This document shows positions 8,967-17,535 of a stretch of 64,000 bases of DNA, piece after piece. The notes beneath the pieces are model-generated. The model ran no database searches. It was given only the letters and a program-made list of their open reading frames with translations, and was not told the origin of the DNA. Each line of letters begins with the position of its first letter. The stretch's first letter is position 1. Position numbers and translations under genes: made by a program. Source of the stretch: Caloramator sp. E03 (GTDB lineage: Bacteria > Bacillota > Clostridia > Clostridiales > Caloramatoraceae); NCBI RefSeq assembly GCF_006016075.1, contig NZ_CP040093.1, positions 186,001 through 250,000 on the forward strand, given 5' to 3'.

Positions 8967-10043
8967 ATGGAATCTATTAACAAAAAAACAGACTTTGAAT
9001 TTTTATCCTTTGAAGAGTTAAAATCAAATATATTAAACTATTATAACCTTGTTATATATGACATTGAAAGTATAAAATTTAAAGACACTGAAAAACAAAG
9101 GGCCGTATATAAAGTTATTACAGATAAAGGAGTTAAATGTCTTAAAAAGGTATATTATTATGAAGAAGATCTCCTATTTATTTATTCAGTTATTGAATGG
9201 CTAAATTCAAGAGGAATACATTGTCCAAGATTTATTTCTACAAAAAATGGGCTTAAATTTGTTAAATATTGTAATAATCTTTTTATATTAACAGATTGGA
9301 TTGAAGGAAGAAAATGTGATTATAATAATATTGATGACATTAAAGCAATTGCAGAAAATCTGGGAAAAATACATAAATGTTCTAAGGGTTTCTACCCAGT
9401 AGATGGTAGTAAACTTAGGATTACAGATAAGGATTATCTTTATAGTTACAATAAACATTTTTTGCAACTTCTTGAACTTTCAAACACAGCGTTCCGTATT
9501 AAAGATAAATTTTCTAAAATCTATCTTGAAAGTTTTGATTATAATTTATACAAAGCAAGAGAAAGTATATATATATTATCAAAAATAGACTTTTCAAAAA
9601 ATATAGGAGATGATGTAAGTAGAAATGCAATATGTCATCTTGACTATGTAAATAAGAATATAATTTTTTCGGAGGATAATAATATTTATGTAATTGATTT
9701 TGACAGAACCATGATTGATATGCCAGTACATGATATTAGCGTATTTTTAAAAAGAATTTTAAAAAGAGAAAAAACTTCATGGAATTTTGATGTTTTTTTA
9801 AGTGCAATTGAAAGCTATGAAAAAATAAGAAGATTAAGCTATGAGGAGTATATGCTTTTATATGCCATGCTTATGTTCCCTCAAAAGTACTGGAAGGTTT
9901 CCAGAGACTATTTTAAAAACATTAAAGAATGCAACAAAGATGCTTTTATTACAATATTAAAGAAGATTTCAAGTCAGCAAAAGGATCATGAAAATTTCTG
10001 CAATAAGATGAAGAATTATATATATAAAAAATTTGGGGAGTAG
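8967..10043 (+). CDS. CotS-family spore coat protein (kinase-like fold)
   Basis: The 358-residue protein has an aminoglycoside phosphotransferase/choline-kinase-like fold, as in the CotS/CotI/YutH spore coat family. The early lysine region is KGVKCLKKVYYYEEDLLFIY. The catalytic-loop motif is CHLDYVNKNIIF (H-x-D-x4-N), followed by IYVIDFDRTMIDMPVHDIS as the metal-binding DFD. These residues look intact, so a kinase activity is possible, although coat members are best known as structural or glycan-related spore proteins. It is one of few plus-strand core genes, starts with AGGTGAT 3 nt before the ATG, and shares a bidirectional terminator with ppdK. Spore-specific control is likely, but I cannot assign a sigma E/K promoter with confidence. 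Confidence 0.82.
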   Translation: MESINKKTDFEFLSFEELKSNILNYYNLVIYDIESIKFKDTEKQRAVYKVITDKGVKCLKKVYYYEEDLLFIYSVIEWLNSRGIHCPRFISTKNGLKFVKYCNNLFILTDWIEGRKCDYNNIDDIKAIAENLGKIHKCSKGFYPVDGSKLRITDKDYLYSYNKHFLQLLELSNTAFRIKDKFSKIYLESFDYNLYKARESIYILSKIDFSKNIGDDVSRNAICHLDYVNKNIIFSEDNNIYVIDFDRTMIDMPVHDISVFLKRILKREKTSWNFDVFLSAIESYEKIRRLSYEEYMLLYAMLMFPQKYWKVSRDYFKNIKECNKDAFITILKKISSQQKDHENFCNKMKNYIYKKFGE

Positions 10044-10066
10044 TATAAACTACTCCCCAAATTTTT
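10028..10066. terminator. Bidirectional terminator between cotS and ppdK
   Basis: A 15-16 bp stem (ATTTGGGGAGTAGT paired with ACTACTCCCCAAAT, loop ATAA) is flanked by A residues on one side and T on the other. It overlaps the cotS stop and reaches the ppdK stop, so it can serve both convergent genes. Confidence 0.85.
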
Positions 10067-12701
10067 ACCTTGGATTTTTAACCTGTGCTTGAGCTGCTGC
10101 AAGTCTTGCTATTGGAACTCTAAATGGTGAGCAGGATACATAGTCAAGTCCTACATTATGACAAAATTCAACTGATGATGGATCTCCTCCATGCTCTCCA
10201 CATATTCCAAGCTTAATATCTGGTCTTGTTTGTCTTCCAAACTCTGATGCCATCTTTACAAGTTTGCCAACACCATTTTGGTCAAGTTTTGCAAATGGAT
10301 CAAATTCAAATATTTTCTTATCATAATAGTCATTTAAGAATTTTCCTGCGTCATCTCTTGAGAAACCAAATGTCATCTGAGTGAGGTCATTAGTTCCAAA
10401 GGAGAAAAATTCTGCTTCCTTTGCTATTTCATCTGCTGTTAAAGCTGCCCTTGGTATCTCAATCATTGTTCCAACCTTATATTCAAGTTTTACTCCTTCT
10501 TTTTCTATTATTTCATTAGCTGTCTTTAAAATAATATCTTTTACATATTTCAACTCTTTAATTTCACCAACAAGAGGAATCATTATTTCTGGTATTATAT
10601 TCCATCCATGTTTTCTATTAACTTCAATTGCAGCCTCAATAATTGCTGTTGTCTGCATTTCAGCTATTTCTGGATATGATACTGCAAGACGACATCCTCT
10701 ATGGCCCATCATTGGGTTAAACTCATGAAGGCTTTCAACTGTTGCTTTAAGCTCTTCAAAGGTTATACCCATATTGTTTGCAATTTCTCTTATATCATCA
10801 TCTTCACTTGGTAAAAATTCATGAAGTGGTGGGTCAAGAAGCCTTATAGTCACAGGTCTGCCTTCCATTGCTTCGTATATTCCAATAAAATCATTCTTTT
10901 GCATTGGAAGAAGCTTTGCTAATGCCTTTCTTCTTTGTTCTTCATTTTTAGCTACTATCATCTCTCTAACAGCTGGGATTCTATCCTCATCAAAGAACAT
11001 GTGCTCAGTTCTGCAAAGGCCTATACCTTCTGCACCAAACTTAACTGCCTGTGCTGAATCTCTTGGAGTATCAGCATTTGTTCTAACTTTAAGCTTTCTA
11101 ATTTCATCTGCCCAAGCCATGAATGTTCCAAAATATCCTGTAATTTCTGGTTCAACTGTCTTTATCTTCTGTCCGTAAACCTTACCTGTGCTTCCATCAA
11201 GGGATATGTAATCTCCTTCGTTAATTCTTACTCCGTTTGCAACAAAATATTTTCCTTCTTCATTAATCTGTATATCTCCACAACCTGCCACACAGCACTT
11301 ACCCATTCCTCTTGCAACAACTGCTGCATGGGATGTCATTCCGCCTCTTGCAGTAAGAATACCCTCTGCTGCAACCATACCTTCAATATCTTCTGGTGAT
11401 GTTTCAACTCTAACAAGAACAACCTTTTCTCCGGCTGCCTTATGCTGTTTAGCTTCTTCTGCTGTAAAGTATACTCTACCACAAGCTGCACCTGGTGATG
11501 CTGGAAGCCCTTTTGCAATTTCCTTTGCTCCTTTTAACTCTGTTTGGTCAAATGCTGGATGTAAAAGCTGATCAAGCTGCTTTGGATCAACTTTTAAAAT
11601 AGCTTCTTCTTTTGTTATAAGTCCTTCTTGTACCATTTCAACAGCTATCTTTAATGCTGCTGGTGCTGTTCTCTTACCATTTCTTGTCTGCAAGAAATAA
11701 AGTTTTCCTTGCTCTATAGTAAATTCCATATCCTGCATATCTTTATAGTGTTTTTCAAGAATGTTCGCAATTTTCATGAACTCATTATAACAATCTGGCA
11801 TAACTTCTTTTAATGTATCTATGCTCTGAGGAGTTCTAATACCTGCAACAACATCTTCACCCTGTGCATTAATAAGGTATTCTCCAAACACCTTGTTTTC
11901 TCCTGTTGCAGGGTTTCTTGTAAAAGCAACGCCTGTCCCCGATGTTTCTCCCATGTTTCCAAATACCATCTGCTGTACATTAACTGCTGTTCCCCAATCA
12001 CTTGGTATATCATTTAATCTTCTATAAACTATAGCTCTTGGGTTATTCCATGACCTAAAAACTGCTTTTACCGCTTCAAACAATTGCTCTTTTGGATCTT
12101 GTGGAAAATCAGTTCCTTTTTCTTCTTTATAAAGTGCCTTATATCTTCTTACTACTTCTTTAAGATTTTCAGCATTCAAATCGGTATCATATTTTGCACC
12201 GTTCTCTTCTTTTACTGCATCAAGTATTTTTTCAAATTTGTTCTTGTCTATTTCCATAACAACATCGCTAAACATTTGTATAAATCTTCTGTAGCTGTCA
12301 TAAGCAAATCTTTCATTGTTAGTTAACTTAGCAAGACCTACAACTGTTTCATCATTAAGTCCAAGGTTAAGTATTGTATCCATCATACCAGGCATAGATG
12401 CTCTTGCACCTGAACGTACAGAAACAAGAAGTGGATTTGATGGATCACCAAATTTCTTTCCAGTTATACCTTCCAATTTTTGAAGATATTCAAATATTTG
12501 AGCCTTAATATCATCTCCAATTTTTTGTCCATCTTCATAATACCTTGTACATGCTTCTGTGGTTACAGTAAAACCTTGAGGCACAGGTAAACCAATATTA
12601 GTCATCTCAGCAAGGTTGGCACCTTTTCCGCCAAGAAGATTTCTCATACCTGCATTTCCTTCACTAAAAAGATAAACATACTTTTTTTGATGACCAGACA
12701 T
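10065..12701 (-). CDS. ppdK: Pyruvate, phosphate dikinase
   Basis: The 878-residue PPDK interconverts pyruvate + ATP + Pi and PEP + AMP + PPi; in anaerobic clostridia it serves glycolysis or gluconeogenesis. The N-terminal ATP-grasp domain begins YLFSEGNAGMRNLLGGKGANLAEM and contains SVRSGARASMPGMMDT. The swivelling phosphohistidine domain has GGMTSHAAVVARGMGKCC, with the catalytic His. The C-terminal PEP-binding barrel carries GLCRTEHMFF, the MMGHRGCRLA motif, FSFGTNDLTQMTFGFSRDD and the catalytic Cys in LGICGEHGGDP. Full length. It lies downstream of a CcpN-like regulator gene in the same orientation, with a palindrome between them. Confidence 0.97.
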   Translation of the reverse strand: MSGHQKKYVYLFSEGNAGMRNLLGGKGANLAEMTNIGLPVPQGFTVTTEACTRYYEDGQKIGDDIKAQIFEYLQKLEGITGKKFGDPSNPLLVSVRSGARASMPGMMDTILNLGLNDETVVGLAKLTNNERFAYDSYRRFIQMFSDVVMEIDKNKFEKILDAVKEENGAKYDTDLNAENLKEVVRRYKALYKEEKGTDFPQDPKEQLFEAVKAVFRSWNNPRAIVYRRLNDIPSDWGTAVNVQQMVFGNMGETSGTGVAFTRNPATGENKVFGEYLINAQGEDVVAGIRTPQSIDTLKEVMPDCYNEFMKIANILEKHYKDMQDMEFTIEQGKLYFLQTRNGKRTAPAALKIAVEMVQEGLITKEEAILKVDPKQLDQLLHPAFDQTELKGAKEIAKGLPASPGAACGRVYFTAEEAKQHKAAGEKVVLVRVETSPEDIEGMVAAEGILTARGGMTSHAAVVARGMGKCCVAGCGDIQINEEGKYFVANGVRINEGDYISLDGSTGKVYGQKIKTVEPEITGYFGTFMAWADEIRKLKVRTNADTPRDSAQAVKFGAEGIGLCRTEHMFFDEDRIPAVREMIVAKNEEQRRKALAKLLPMQKNDFIGIYEAMEGRPVTIRLLDPPLHEFLPSEDDDIREIANNMGITFEELKATVESLHEFNPMMGHRGCRLAVSYPEIAEMQTTAIIEAAIEVNRKHGWNIIPEIMIPLVGEIKELKYVKDIILKTANEIIEKEGVKLEYKVGTMIEIPRAALTADEIAKEAEFFSFGTNDLTQMTFGFSRDDAGKFLNDYYDKKIFEFDPFAKLDQNGVGKLVKMASEFGRQTRPDIKLGICGEHGGDPSSVEFCHNVGLDYVSCSPFRVPIARLAAAQAQVKNPR

Positions 12702-12756
12702 TTTAAGACCCCCTGTTTTTATATTTTATATTTAAAATAATTTTAAACAACCCACA

Positions 12757-12773
12757 GGGACATATAATGTCCC
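12757..12773. promoter_or_regulatory. Palindrome upstream of ppdK (candidate operator)
   Basis: A perfect inverted repeat, GGGACAT-ATA-ATGTCCC, lies 56 bp upstream of the ppdK start and just after the CcpN-like regulator gene. No T run follows it, so it is unlikely to be a terminator. It may bind the adjacent HTH-CBS regulator; this is inference. Confidence 0.45.
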
Positions 12774-12796
12774 AATTATGTTCAAAAAAATCACAT

Positions 12797-13438
12797 TTAC
12801 ATAGAACATAAATTTACAAAAAGTTTTGTAATATTTGTTTTAGAAACTTTGCCTGTAATCTTTAAAGCTTCTTTCCCTTCTTCTGTAACTACTTTTTCAA
12901 TAACCGGAAGAGAATCAACCTCATGCTCAATTATTTTCTTTGCAGCATCATAAGCACTATCTTCATCCATTACAGTAATTATATTAGGCATTCTTGTCAT
13001 AATCACGCCCACCGGTACCTTATGTACATCAGTATTACCAATTGCAATCTTTAAAAAATCTTTTCTTGAAACTGCACCAGTTAAGTATCCATTATGTACT
13101 ACAAATATAGTTCCTACATCATTTAAAAACAATTGAATTATTGCATCATAAACAATTGTATCTTCTGTAACAACAACAGGCTTTGTCTTAATATCTGCTA
13201 CGGTTATTTCTTTTATATAATCATATATGATGTTATTATTTCCCTTTTTAGAATATAAATATCCTACCTTAGGTCTTGCCTCAAGAATTCCTGTCATTGT
13301 AAGTATTGCAAGATCAGGCCTTAGTGCTGCTCTCGTGACATTTAATAATTTTGCAATTTTTTCACTTGTTATAGGCTGATTTTTTTTAACAAGTTCAATA
13401 ATTTCTTCCTGACGCTTTGTAAGTTTTATAAAAATCAC
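12797..13438 (-). CDS. CcpN-like helix-turn-helix regulator with two CBS domains
   Basis: The 213-residue protein opens with a winged HTH (LTKRQEEIIELVKKNQPITSE, then IAKLLNVTRAALRPDLAIL). Two CBS domains follow, about residues 75-135 (VTEDTIVYDAIIQLFLNDVG) and 140-205 (MTRMPNIITVMDEDSAYDAA). This is the CcpN (YqzB) architecture. CcpN represses gluconeogenic genes in Bacillus subtilis and senses nucleotide-type ligands through its CBS domains. Being directly upstream of ppdK suggests it controls that gene. The start is odd: the best ribosome site (AAGGTG) overlaps the only good codon, GTG at 13438, so a downstream non-canonical start (ATA, 6 nt beyond AAGGTG) is conceivable. No PPDK regulatory kinase gene lies beside it. 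Confidence 0.88.
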   Translation of the reverse strand: MIFIKLTKRQEEIIELVKKNQPITSEKIAKLLNVTRAALRPDLAILTMTGILEARPKVGYLYSKKGNNNIIYDYIKEITVADIKTKPVVVTEDTIVYDAIIQLFLNDVGTIFVVHNGYLTGAVSRKDFLKIAIGNTDVHKVPVGVIMTRMPNIITVMDEDSAYDAAKKIIEHEVDSLPVIEKVVTEEGKEALKITGKVSKTNITKLFVNLCSM

Positions 13439-13631
13439 CTTCTTTAAACAAATTGCTATAAATATAAAATTTTGCTATTTTCTTATATATACTATTATAT
13501 AAACTCTATTATTCAAACTCAATACTTTTAAAAAATATTTTGTCTATTTTAAATATTGTTTTATTCTGATATTTAATACTTTTTATATAATATATTTTAT
13601 TTTAAATTGTTTTATTTTTCAATACATTAAT

Positions 13632-13670
13632 AAAACAGAATAAGCCAGTAAAACTGACTTATTCTGTTTT
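13632..13670 (-). terminator. Terminator overlapping the 3' end of the DUF4342 gene
   Basis: A long hairpin (AAAACAGAATAAG paired with CTTATTCTGTTTT, inner CAGT/ACTG) is followed by T-rich sequence on the minus strand. It contains the stop codon of the gene at 13659. Confidence 0.75.
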
Positions 13671-14219
13671 ATCAACATTATCTTTATCATTTTCGTCATT
13701 ATTCATATTTTCTAACTTAACACCTATATCCTCTTTAATATTATTTACAGCATCCTCAGCCTTATTTTTAACATCTTCAAATTTTTCTTTAACGTCATCG
13801 TATTTTTCCTTTATAACATCATTTACAATATCAATTTTCCCATCTGGTCTTTCAATTTCAATTACTATCTTAGTTGCCAATGCTGCAACAGCACCTACTG
13901 CAATTAGTGCAGGATAAAATAATCCAAGAGCCCCTGCAGCAATTCCAGCATTAACTGGAATATCTATTAAAACTCTATTGTCCTTTTTAATCTTTATCCT
14001 GCTGACATTTCCCTTTTTTATTATATCCTTTACAGTTTCTATTAAATCATTACTAACATTAGCAATGTTTTGAGCAAAGTTTTTTTGATTTTGTTCAAAG
14101 TAAATCAATGCATCTACTACATTCCCATTGTTTTTTTCAAGTAGTTCTTTTGCTTGTGCATATCCAACTCCTGTTCTTTGCCTTATAATATCAATCTTTT
14201 CAAGGCTAATTTCTTCCAT
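13659..14219 (-). CDS. DUF4342 protein with N-terminal UBA-like domain
   Basis: The 186-residue protein starts with a UBA/NAC-like helical domain (EKIDIIRQRTGVGYAQAKELLEKN, about residues 5-45), related to the UBA-like fold of elongation factor Ts. A DUF4342 core follows at about 60-125 (RIKIKKDNRVLIDIPVNAG, then a hydrophobic Gly/Ala-rich segment GIAAGALGLFYPALIAVGAV that is probably membrane-associated). The C-terminal 60 residues are highly charged and helical. Function is unknown. It is the first gene upstream of a strong terminator and is co-transcribed after recO, 12 nt from it. Confidence 0.78.
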   Translation of the reverse strand: MEEISLEKIDIIRQRTGVGYAQAKELLEKNNGNVVDALIYFEQNQKNFAQNIANVSNDLIETVKDIIKKGNVSRIKIKKDNRVLIDIPVNAGIAAGALGLFYPALIAVGAVAALATKIVIEIERPDGKIDIVNDVIKEKYDDVKEKFEDVKNKAEDAVNNIKEDIGVKLENMNNDENDKDNVDKTE

Positions 14220-14231
14220 ATAACCCTCTCC

Positions 14232-14972
14232 TTATCTCTTTATTTTATCTAAAATACTAAGGCTTTTAAAATCCGTTTCAGTCTGATATAAAATATACTT
14301 AGTCATTATGTTTTGAAGATAATTTATACTTTTCTCATCATATTTAATATTTCTCAAATTCTCTAATTTTATGTTTTTAATTATATGTAAATTATTCAAA
14401 GTTTCTTTATTAATACCATAGACTGCTTGGTTGTCTTTACAATCTGTACAAATCATTCCACCCCTGTTAATACTAAAATATCCCTCTTTTATCCTTCTAC
14501 CACACTTTACACAATTAACAATCTGAGGCATATATCCAGAAATAGATATGGCTTTAAAATCAAAAACAAGCCTTAAAAGCCTTAGATCAACCTCATCATG
14601 AGTCAAAATATATAATGTTTTTAAAATAAGTGCAAGAATACTTATACTTTTAACTTCATTTTCAGTAATATTATCTATAAGTTCAAGGAAATACATACCA
14701 TAAGCAACTTTATCAAGATCCATAAGTATAGTCTGAAAAGAATTGATTATGTTACTTTGACTAATAGTATAAAGATTTTTACCTTTATGTAGCTGATATT
14801 CTCCATAACAAAAAGGTTGAGTTGATGCCATAAATTTACTCTTTGTCCTTCTTGCTCCATGAGCTACAGCATCTATCTTACCAAGTTTATCCGTTAATAA
14901 AGTGATGATTTTATCACTCTCTCCAAGCTTAATATATTTAAGCACTACTCCCTGAACGTTTATAAGTGACAA
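14232..14972 (-). CDS. recO: DNA repair protein RecO
   Basis: About 246 residues. RecO helps RecR load RecA on SSB-coated single-stranded DNA in the RecF pathway. The N-terminal OB fold reads VQGVVLKYIKLGESDKIITLLT and GKIDAVAHGARRTKSKF. The C-terminal helical domain carries a four-cysteine zinc site, CVKCGRR and ICTDC. I place the start at the TTG at 14972 because AGGAGG lies 8 nt upstream; the frame can be extended to 14981, but those GTG codons lie inside the spacer. It sits 19 nt after era in the same transcription unit. Confidence 0.93.
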   Translation of the reverse strand: MSLINVQGVVLKYIKLGESDKIITLLTDKLGKIDAVAHGARRTKSKFMASTQPFCYGEYQLHKGKNLYTISQSNIINSFQTILMDLDKVAYGMYFLELIDNITENEVKSISILALILKTLYILTHDEVDLRLLRLVFDFKAISISGYMPQIVNCVKCGRRIKEGYFSINRGGMICTDCKDNQAVYGINKETLNNLHIIKNIKLENLRNIKYDEKSINYLQNIMTKYILYQTETDFKSLSILDKIKR

Positions 14973-14990
14973 AACCACCACCTCCTATTT

Positions 14991-15878
14991 TTAATAACCA
15001 AGATATTTCAATAAAGATGGACTATCCCTCCAGTCCTTTTTAACTCTTACCCAAAGCTGTAAAAAAACTTTATTTCCAAGAAATCTTTCTATATCAATCC
15101 TTGAATCTTGCCCTATCTTTTTAAGCATTGCCCCACCTTTTCCTATTATTATTGCCTTATGGGAGTCCTTTTCACAATATATATTTGCATCTATATTAGT
15201 TATCCCTGTTTCTTTATCATCAAACATTCTTACAATCTCAACTGCTGTTCCATGGGGAACTTCATCTTTAAGATAATGAAGCAGCTTCTCTCTAATTATT
15301 TCTGATACTATAAATTTCTCAGGCTGATCTGTCATAATATCCGGTGGAAAATATTGTGGACCATTAGGAAGGTTAGATATTAAAACCTTAAGTAATACAT
15401 CAATATTATTTCCGATTAGAGCTGAAATAGGTATTACTTCTTTAAAATTATATTCTTTAGTATAGCTTTCAATTGTTTTAGCAACAACTTCCTTTTTAAC
15501 TGAATCTACTTTATTTATTACAAGAAAAATTGGAACTTTCGTTTGTTTTAATCTTTCAATAATATGTTTATCTGATGGATGTAGATCTTCCTGAGGTGTA
15601 GTTATAAATAAAACAACATCGACTTCCTTTAAAACGCTCTGAGCTGAACTTACCATATACTCTCCAAGCTTGTGTTTAGGTTTATGTATTCCTGGGGTAT
15701 CCATAAAAATTATTTGACAATTCTCTCCATTATATATTGCTTTAATATTATTCCTAGTTGTTTGAGGCTTATTTGATATTATAGAAAGCTTTTCACCTAT
15801 AATCCTATTAAGCAGCGTAGATTTCCCAACATTTGGACGACCAATAATTGCTACAAATCCTGATTTGAACTCTGTCAT
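14991..15878 (-). CDS. era: GTPase Era
   Basis: The 295-residue ribosome-assembly GTPase binds the 3' end of 16S rRNA. G1 is GRPNVGKSTLLN, G3 is DTPGIHKPKHKLG, G4 is NKVD and G5 is SALIG. The C-terminal KH domain contains IIIGKGGAMLKKIGQDSRIDIE. The end WRDSPSLLKYLGY is typical of Era. It is the third gene of the recO/cdd/ybeY cluster, only 3 nt after cdd. Confidence 0.97.
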   Translation of the reverse strand: MTEFKSGFVAIIGRPNVGKSTLLNRIIGEKLSIISNKPQTTRNNIKAIYNGENCQIIFMDTPGIHKPKHKLGEYMVSSAQSVLKEVDVVLFITTPQEDLHPSDKHIIERLKQTKVPIFLVINKVDSVKKEVVAKTIESYTKEYNFKEVIPISALIGNNIDVLLKVLISNLPNGPQYFPPDIMTDQPEKFIVSEIIREKLLHYLKDEVPHGTAVEIVRMFDDKETGITNIDANIYCEKDSHKAIIIGKGGAMLKKIGQDSRIDIERFLGNKVFLQLWVRVKKDWRDSPSLLKYLGY

Positions 15879-15881
15879 ATA

Positions 15882-16280
15882 TTATCTCCTTTCAATGTCC
15901 TTTTTTGAAAATGCATAAGGTAAAAGATCATAAAGTTGATGAACTTTATATTCTAATTTTTTATTTGCAACTATAACTTCTATATCAGTTCCAAACTCAG
16001 CAATAACTTGCCTACAAATGCCACAAGGATATGTAAAATCTTCACTATCAGCAACTATTGCTATCTTTGAAAAATTCCTATATCCTTCTGAAACTGCCTT
16101 AAAAAGTGCTGTTCTTTCAGCACAATTTGTACTACCAAAAGAAGCATTTTCTATATTACATCCAGTAAACACTTTTCCTTCTTTAGTTAAAATCGCAGCC
16201 CCCACTTTAAATTTTGAATATGGTGCATAAGCCTTTTCTTTCGCTTCATTTGCTAATTTTATTAAATCAAAATCATCCAT
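15882..16280 (-). CDS. cdd: Cytidine deaminase
   Basis: This 132-residue homotetrameric-type enzyme deaminates cytidine and deoxycytidine to uridine and deoxyuridine for pyrimidine salvage. The catalytic zinc motif is CAERTALF (Cys in place of His, with the proton-shuttling Glu) followed by PCGICRQVIAEF. The substrate-binding NIENASFGSTNC precedes it. Length is normal. Ribosome site AAGGAGG. It is tightly packed between the dgk/PAP2 gene and era. Confidence 0.95.
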   Translation of the reverse strand: MDDFDLIKLANEAKEKAYAPYSKFKVGAAILTKEGKVFTGCNIENASFGSTNCAERTALFKAVSEGYRNFSKIAIVADSEDFTYPCGICRQVIAEFGTDIEVIVANKKLEYKVHQLYDLLPYAFSKKDIERR

Positions 16281-16346
16281 TATATTCCTCCTTTTTATTT
16301 TATCATAGTTTATATTATTCTATACTATTTTTGATTTTTTAAAACT

Positions 16347-17042
16347 TTAAAACAGCTTAAAAATCAATATTGATATAAGTATCCCAAGTACTGCACCTAC
16401 AACGACTTCAAATATACTATGTATCTTTGCATCGACACGGCTTTGTGCTACAAGGAAAGCTAAAAAATAAGAAAGAGTAATTATAAGTAATTGGCTAGTT
16501 ACTAAAGATATTGATGTTGCAATGCCAAATGCAAGGGCACTATGACCACTTGGCATTCCTCCTTTTAACGGTGTTCCCTCTCCATAGATAGCTTTTATTA
16601 CAATTGTTATTAATACCGTAAGTATAAGGCATATAAAAACTACCGTAGTATTTGACTGTTTAATTTTCATAAATACAGTTAGCGTTATAGGCTTTAACCT
16701 ATCAAAAAAAAGAAGATATCCAACAACAATTGAATTAATAGCAGCAATAAGGACAGCTCCTGCTGAAACGTTCTTTGCAATTTTTGCCAAAGGATGATAA
16801 TAATTTGCAATCACATCTATAGTAGCCTCAATTGCAGTATTTATCATTTCAAGAACTATAACAAGGGATATGGTAAAAAATAGAATAAGCATTTCTATTT
16901 TAGAAAAATCAAAAAAAAGACTAAGTAGAAGAACTATTATAGCTATAGTAAAATGTATTTTCATATTAAGTTGGGTTCTGACAGTATATATAATTCCATC
17001 AATCGCATTATTAAAACTATCAGAAATCTTCTTTATCTTCAT
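16347..17042 (-). CDS. Diacylglycerol/undecaprenol kinase fused to PAP2 phosphatase domain
   Basis: A 231-residue membrane fusion. Residues 1-115 form a DgkA-type kinase domain of small helices with the signature EMINTAIEATIDVI. Residues 120-231 form a PAP2-like domain with GMPSGHSALAF and the third motif SRVDAKIHSIFEVVVG. The PAP2 domain lacks a clear first motif (K-x6-RP) and has Glu where Asp is usual at the end of motif 3, so phosphatase activity is uncertain. Kinase and phosphatase on one chain suggest recycling of undecaprenol/undecaprenyl phosphate. It is co-transcribed between ybeY and cdd, where stand-alone dgkA is common in Firmicutes. Confidence 0.85.
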   Translation of the reverse strand: MKIKKISDSFNNAIDGIIYTVRTQLNMKIHFTIAIIVLLLSLFFDFSKIEMLILFFTISLVIVLEMINTAIEATIDVIANYYHPLAKIAKNVSAGAVLIAAINSIVVGYLLFFDRLKPITLTVFMKIKQSNTTVVFICLILTVLITIVIKAIYGEGTPLKGGMPSGHSALAFGIATSISLVTSQLLIITLSYFLAFLVAQSRVDAKIHSIFEVVVGAVLGILISILIFKLF

Positions 17043-17052
17043 AGTTATATTT

Positions 17053-17535
17053 CTACCTCACCAAACCAATTTTTTCTAATATACTCTCTTCCTTCTGCCT
17101 CATAATAATTCTATCTTCATCCCTTTCATGATCATACCCTAAAAGATGTAGAACACTATGAACAGTTAAAAATGAAACTTCTCGTTCAAAGGAATGGCCA
17201 TATTCAATAGCCTGGCTTTTTGCTTTTTCAAGGGATAGGACTATATCTCCTAAAACGACTTCTCCCGTTTGAGGATTTATATCTTCAAAGTTAAAATTAT
17301 TATCAATGAATTTCTCATTAAGCATTGGAAAAGATAATACATCTGTTTCCCTGTCAATGCCTCTGAATTCCTTATTTATTTCCTTTATTTTATCATTATC
17401 AGTTAATACTACACTTATTTCATAAGGTTTTGAAAAATTTTCATGTTGCAGTGTACTATATATGCTCTTTTCTATAATATCTTGTATTTCCTGTGTAAAT
17501 TCAATTTTATTTTGTCTGTTATCAAACTCTATCAA
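17053..17535 (-). CDS. ybeY: Endoribonuclease YbeY
   Basis: About 160 residues. This metal-dependent RNase takes part in 16S rRNA 3' maturation and ribosome quality control. The zinc motif is HSVLHLLGYDHERD (H-x3-H-x5-H). Upstream, REFRGIDRETDVLSFP and GEVVLGDIVLSLEKA are family hallmarks. A TTG at 17535 with GGAG 9 nt upstream is the likely start; the frame is open to 17565, which would add a basic stretch. The 5' end overlaps pgpH by about 14 nt. Confidence 0.93.
   Translation of the reverse strand: MIEFDNRQNKIEFTQEIQDIIEKSIYSTLQHENFSKPYEISVVLTDNDKIKEINKEFRGIDRETDVLSFPMLNEKFIDNNFNFEDINPQTGEVVLGDIVLSLEKAKSQAIEYGHSFEREVSFLTVHSVLHLLGYDHERDEDRIIMRQKEESILEKIGLVR

Noticed and set aside
10381..12326. 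Several open frames inside ppdK on both strands
   Set aside because: They are out-of-frame shadows of a complete, well-conserved PPDK gene.
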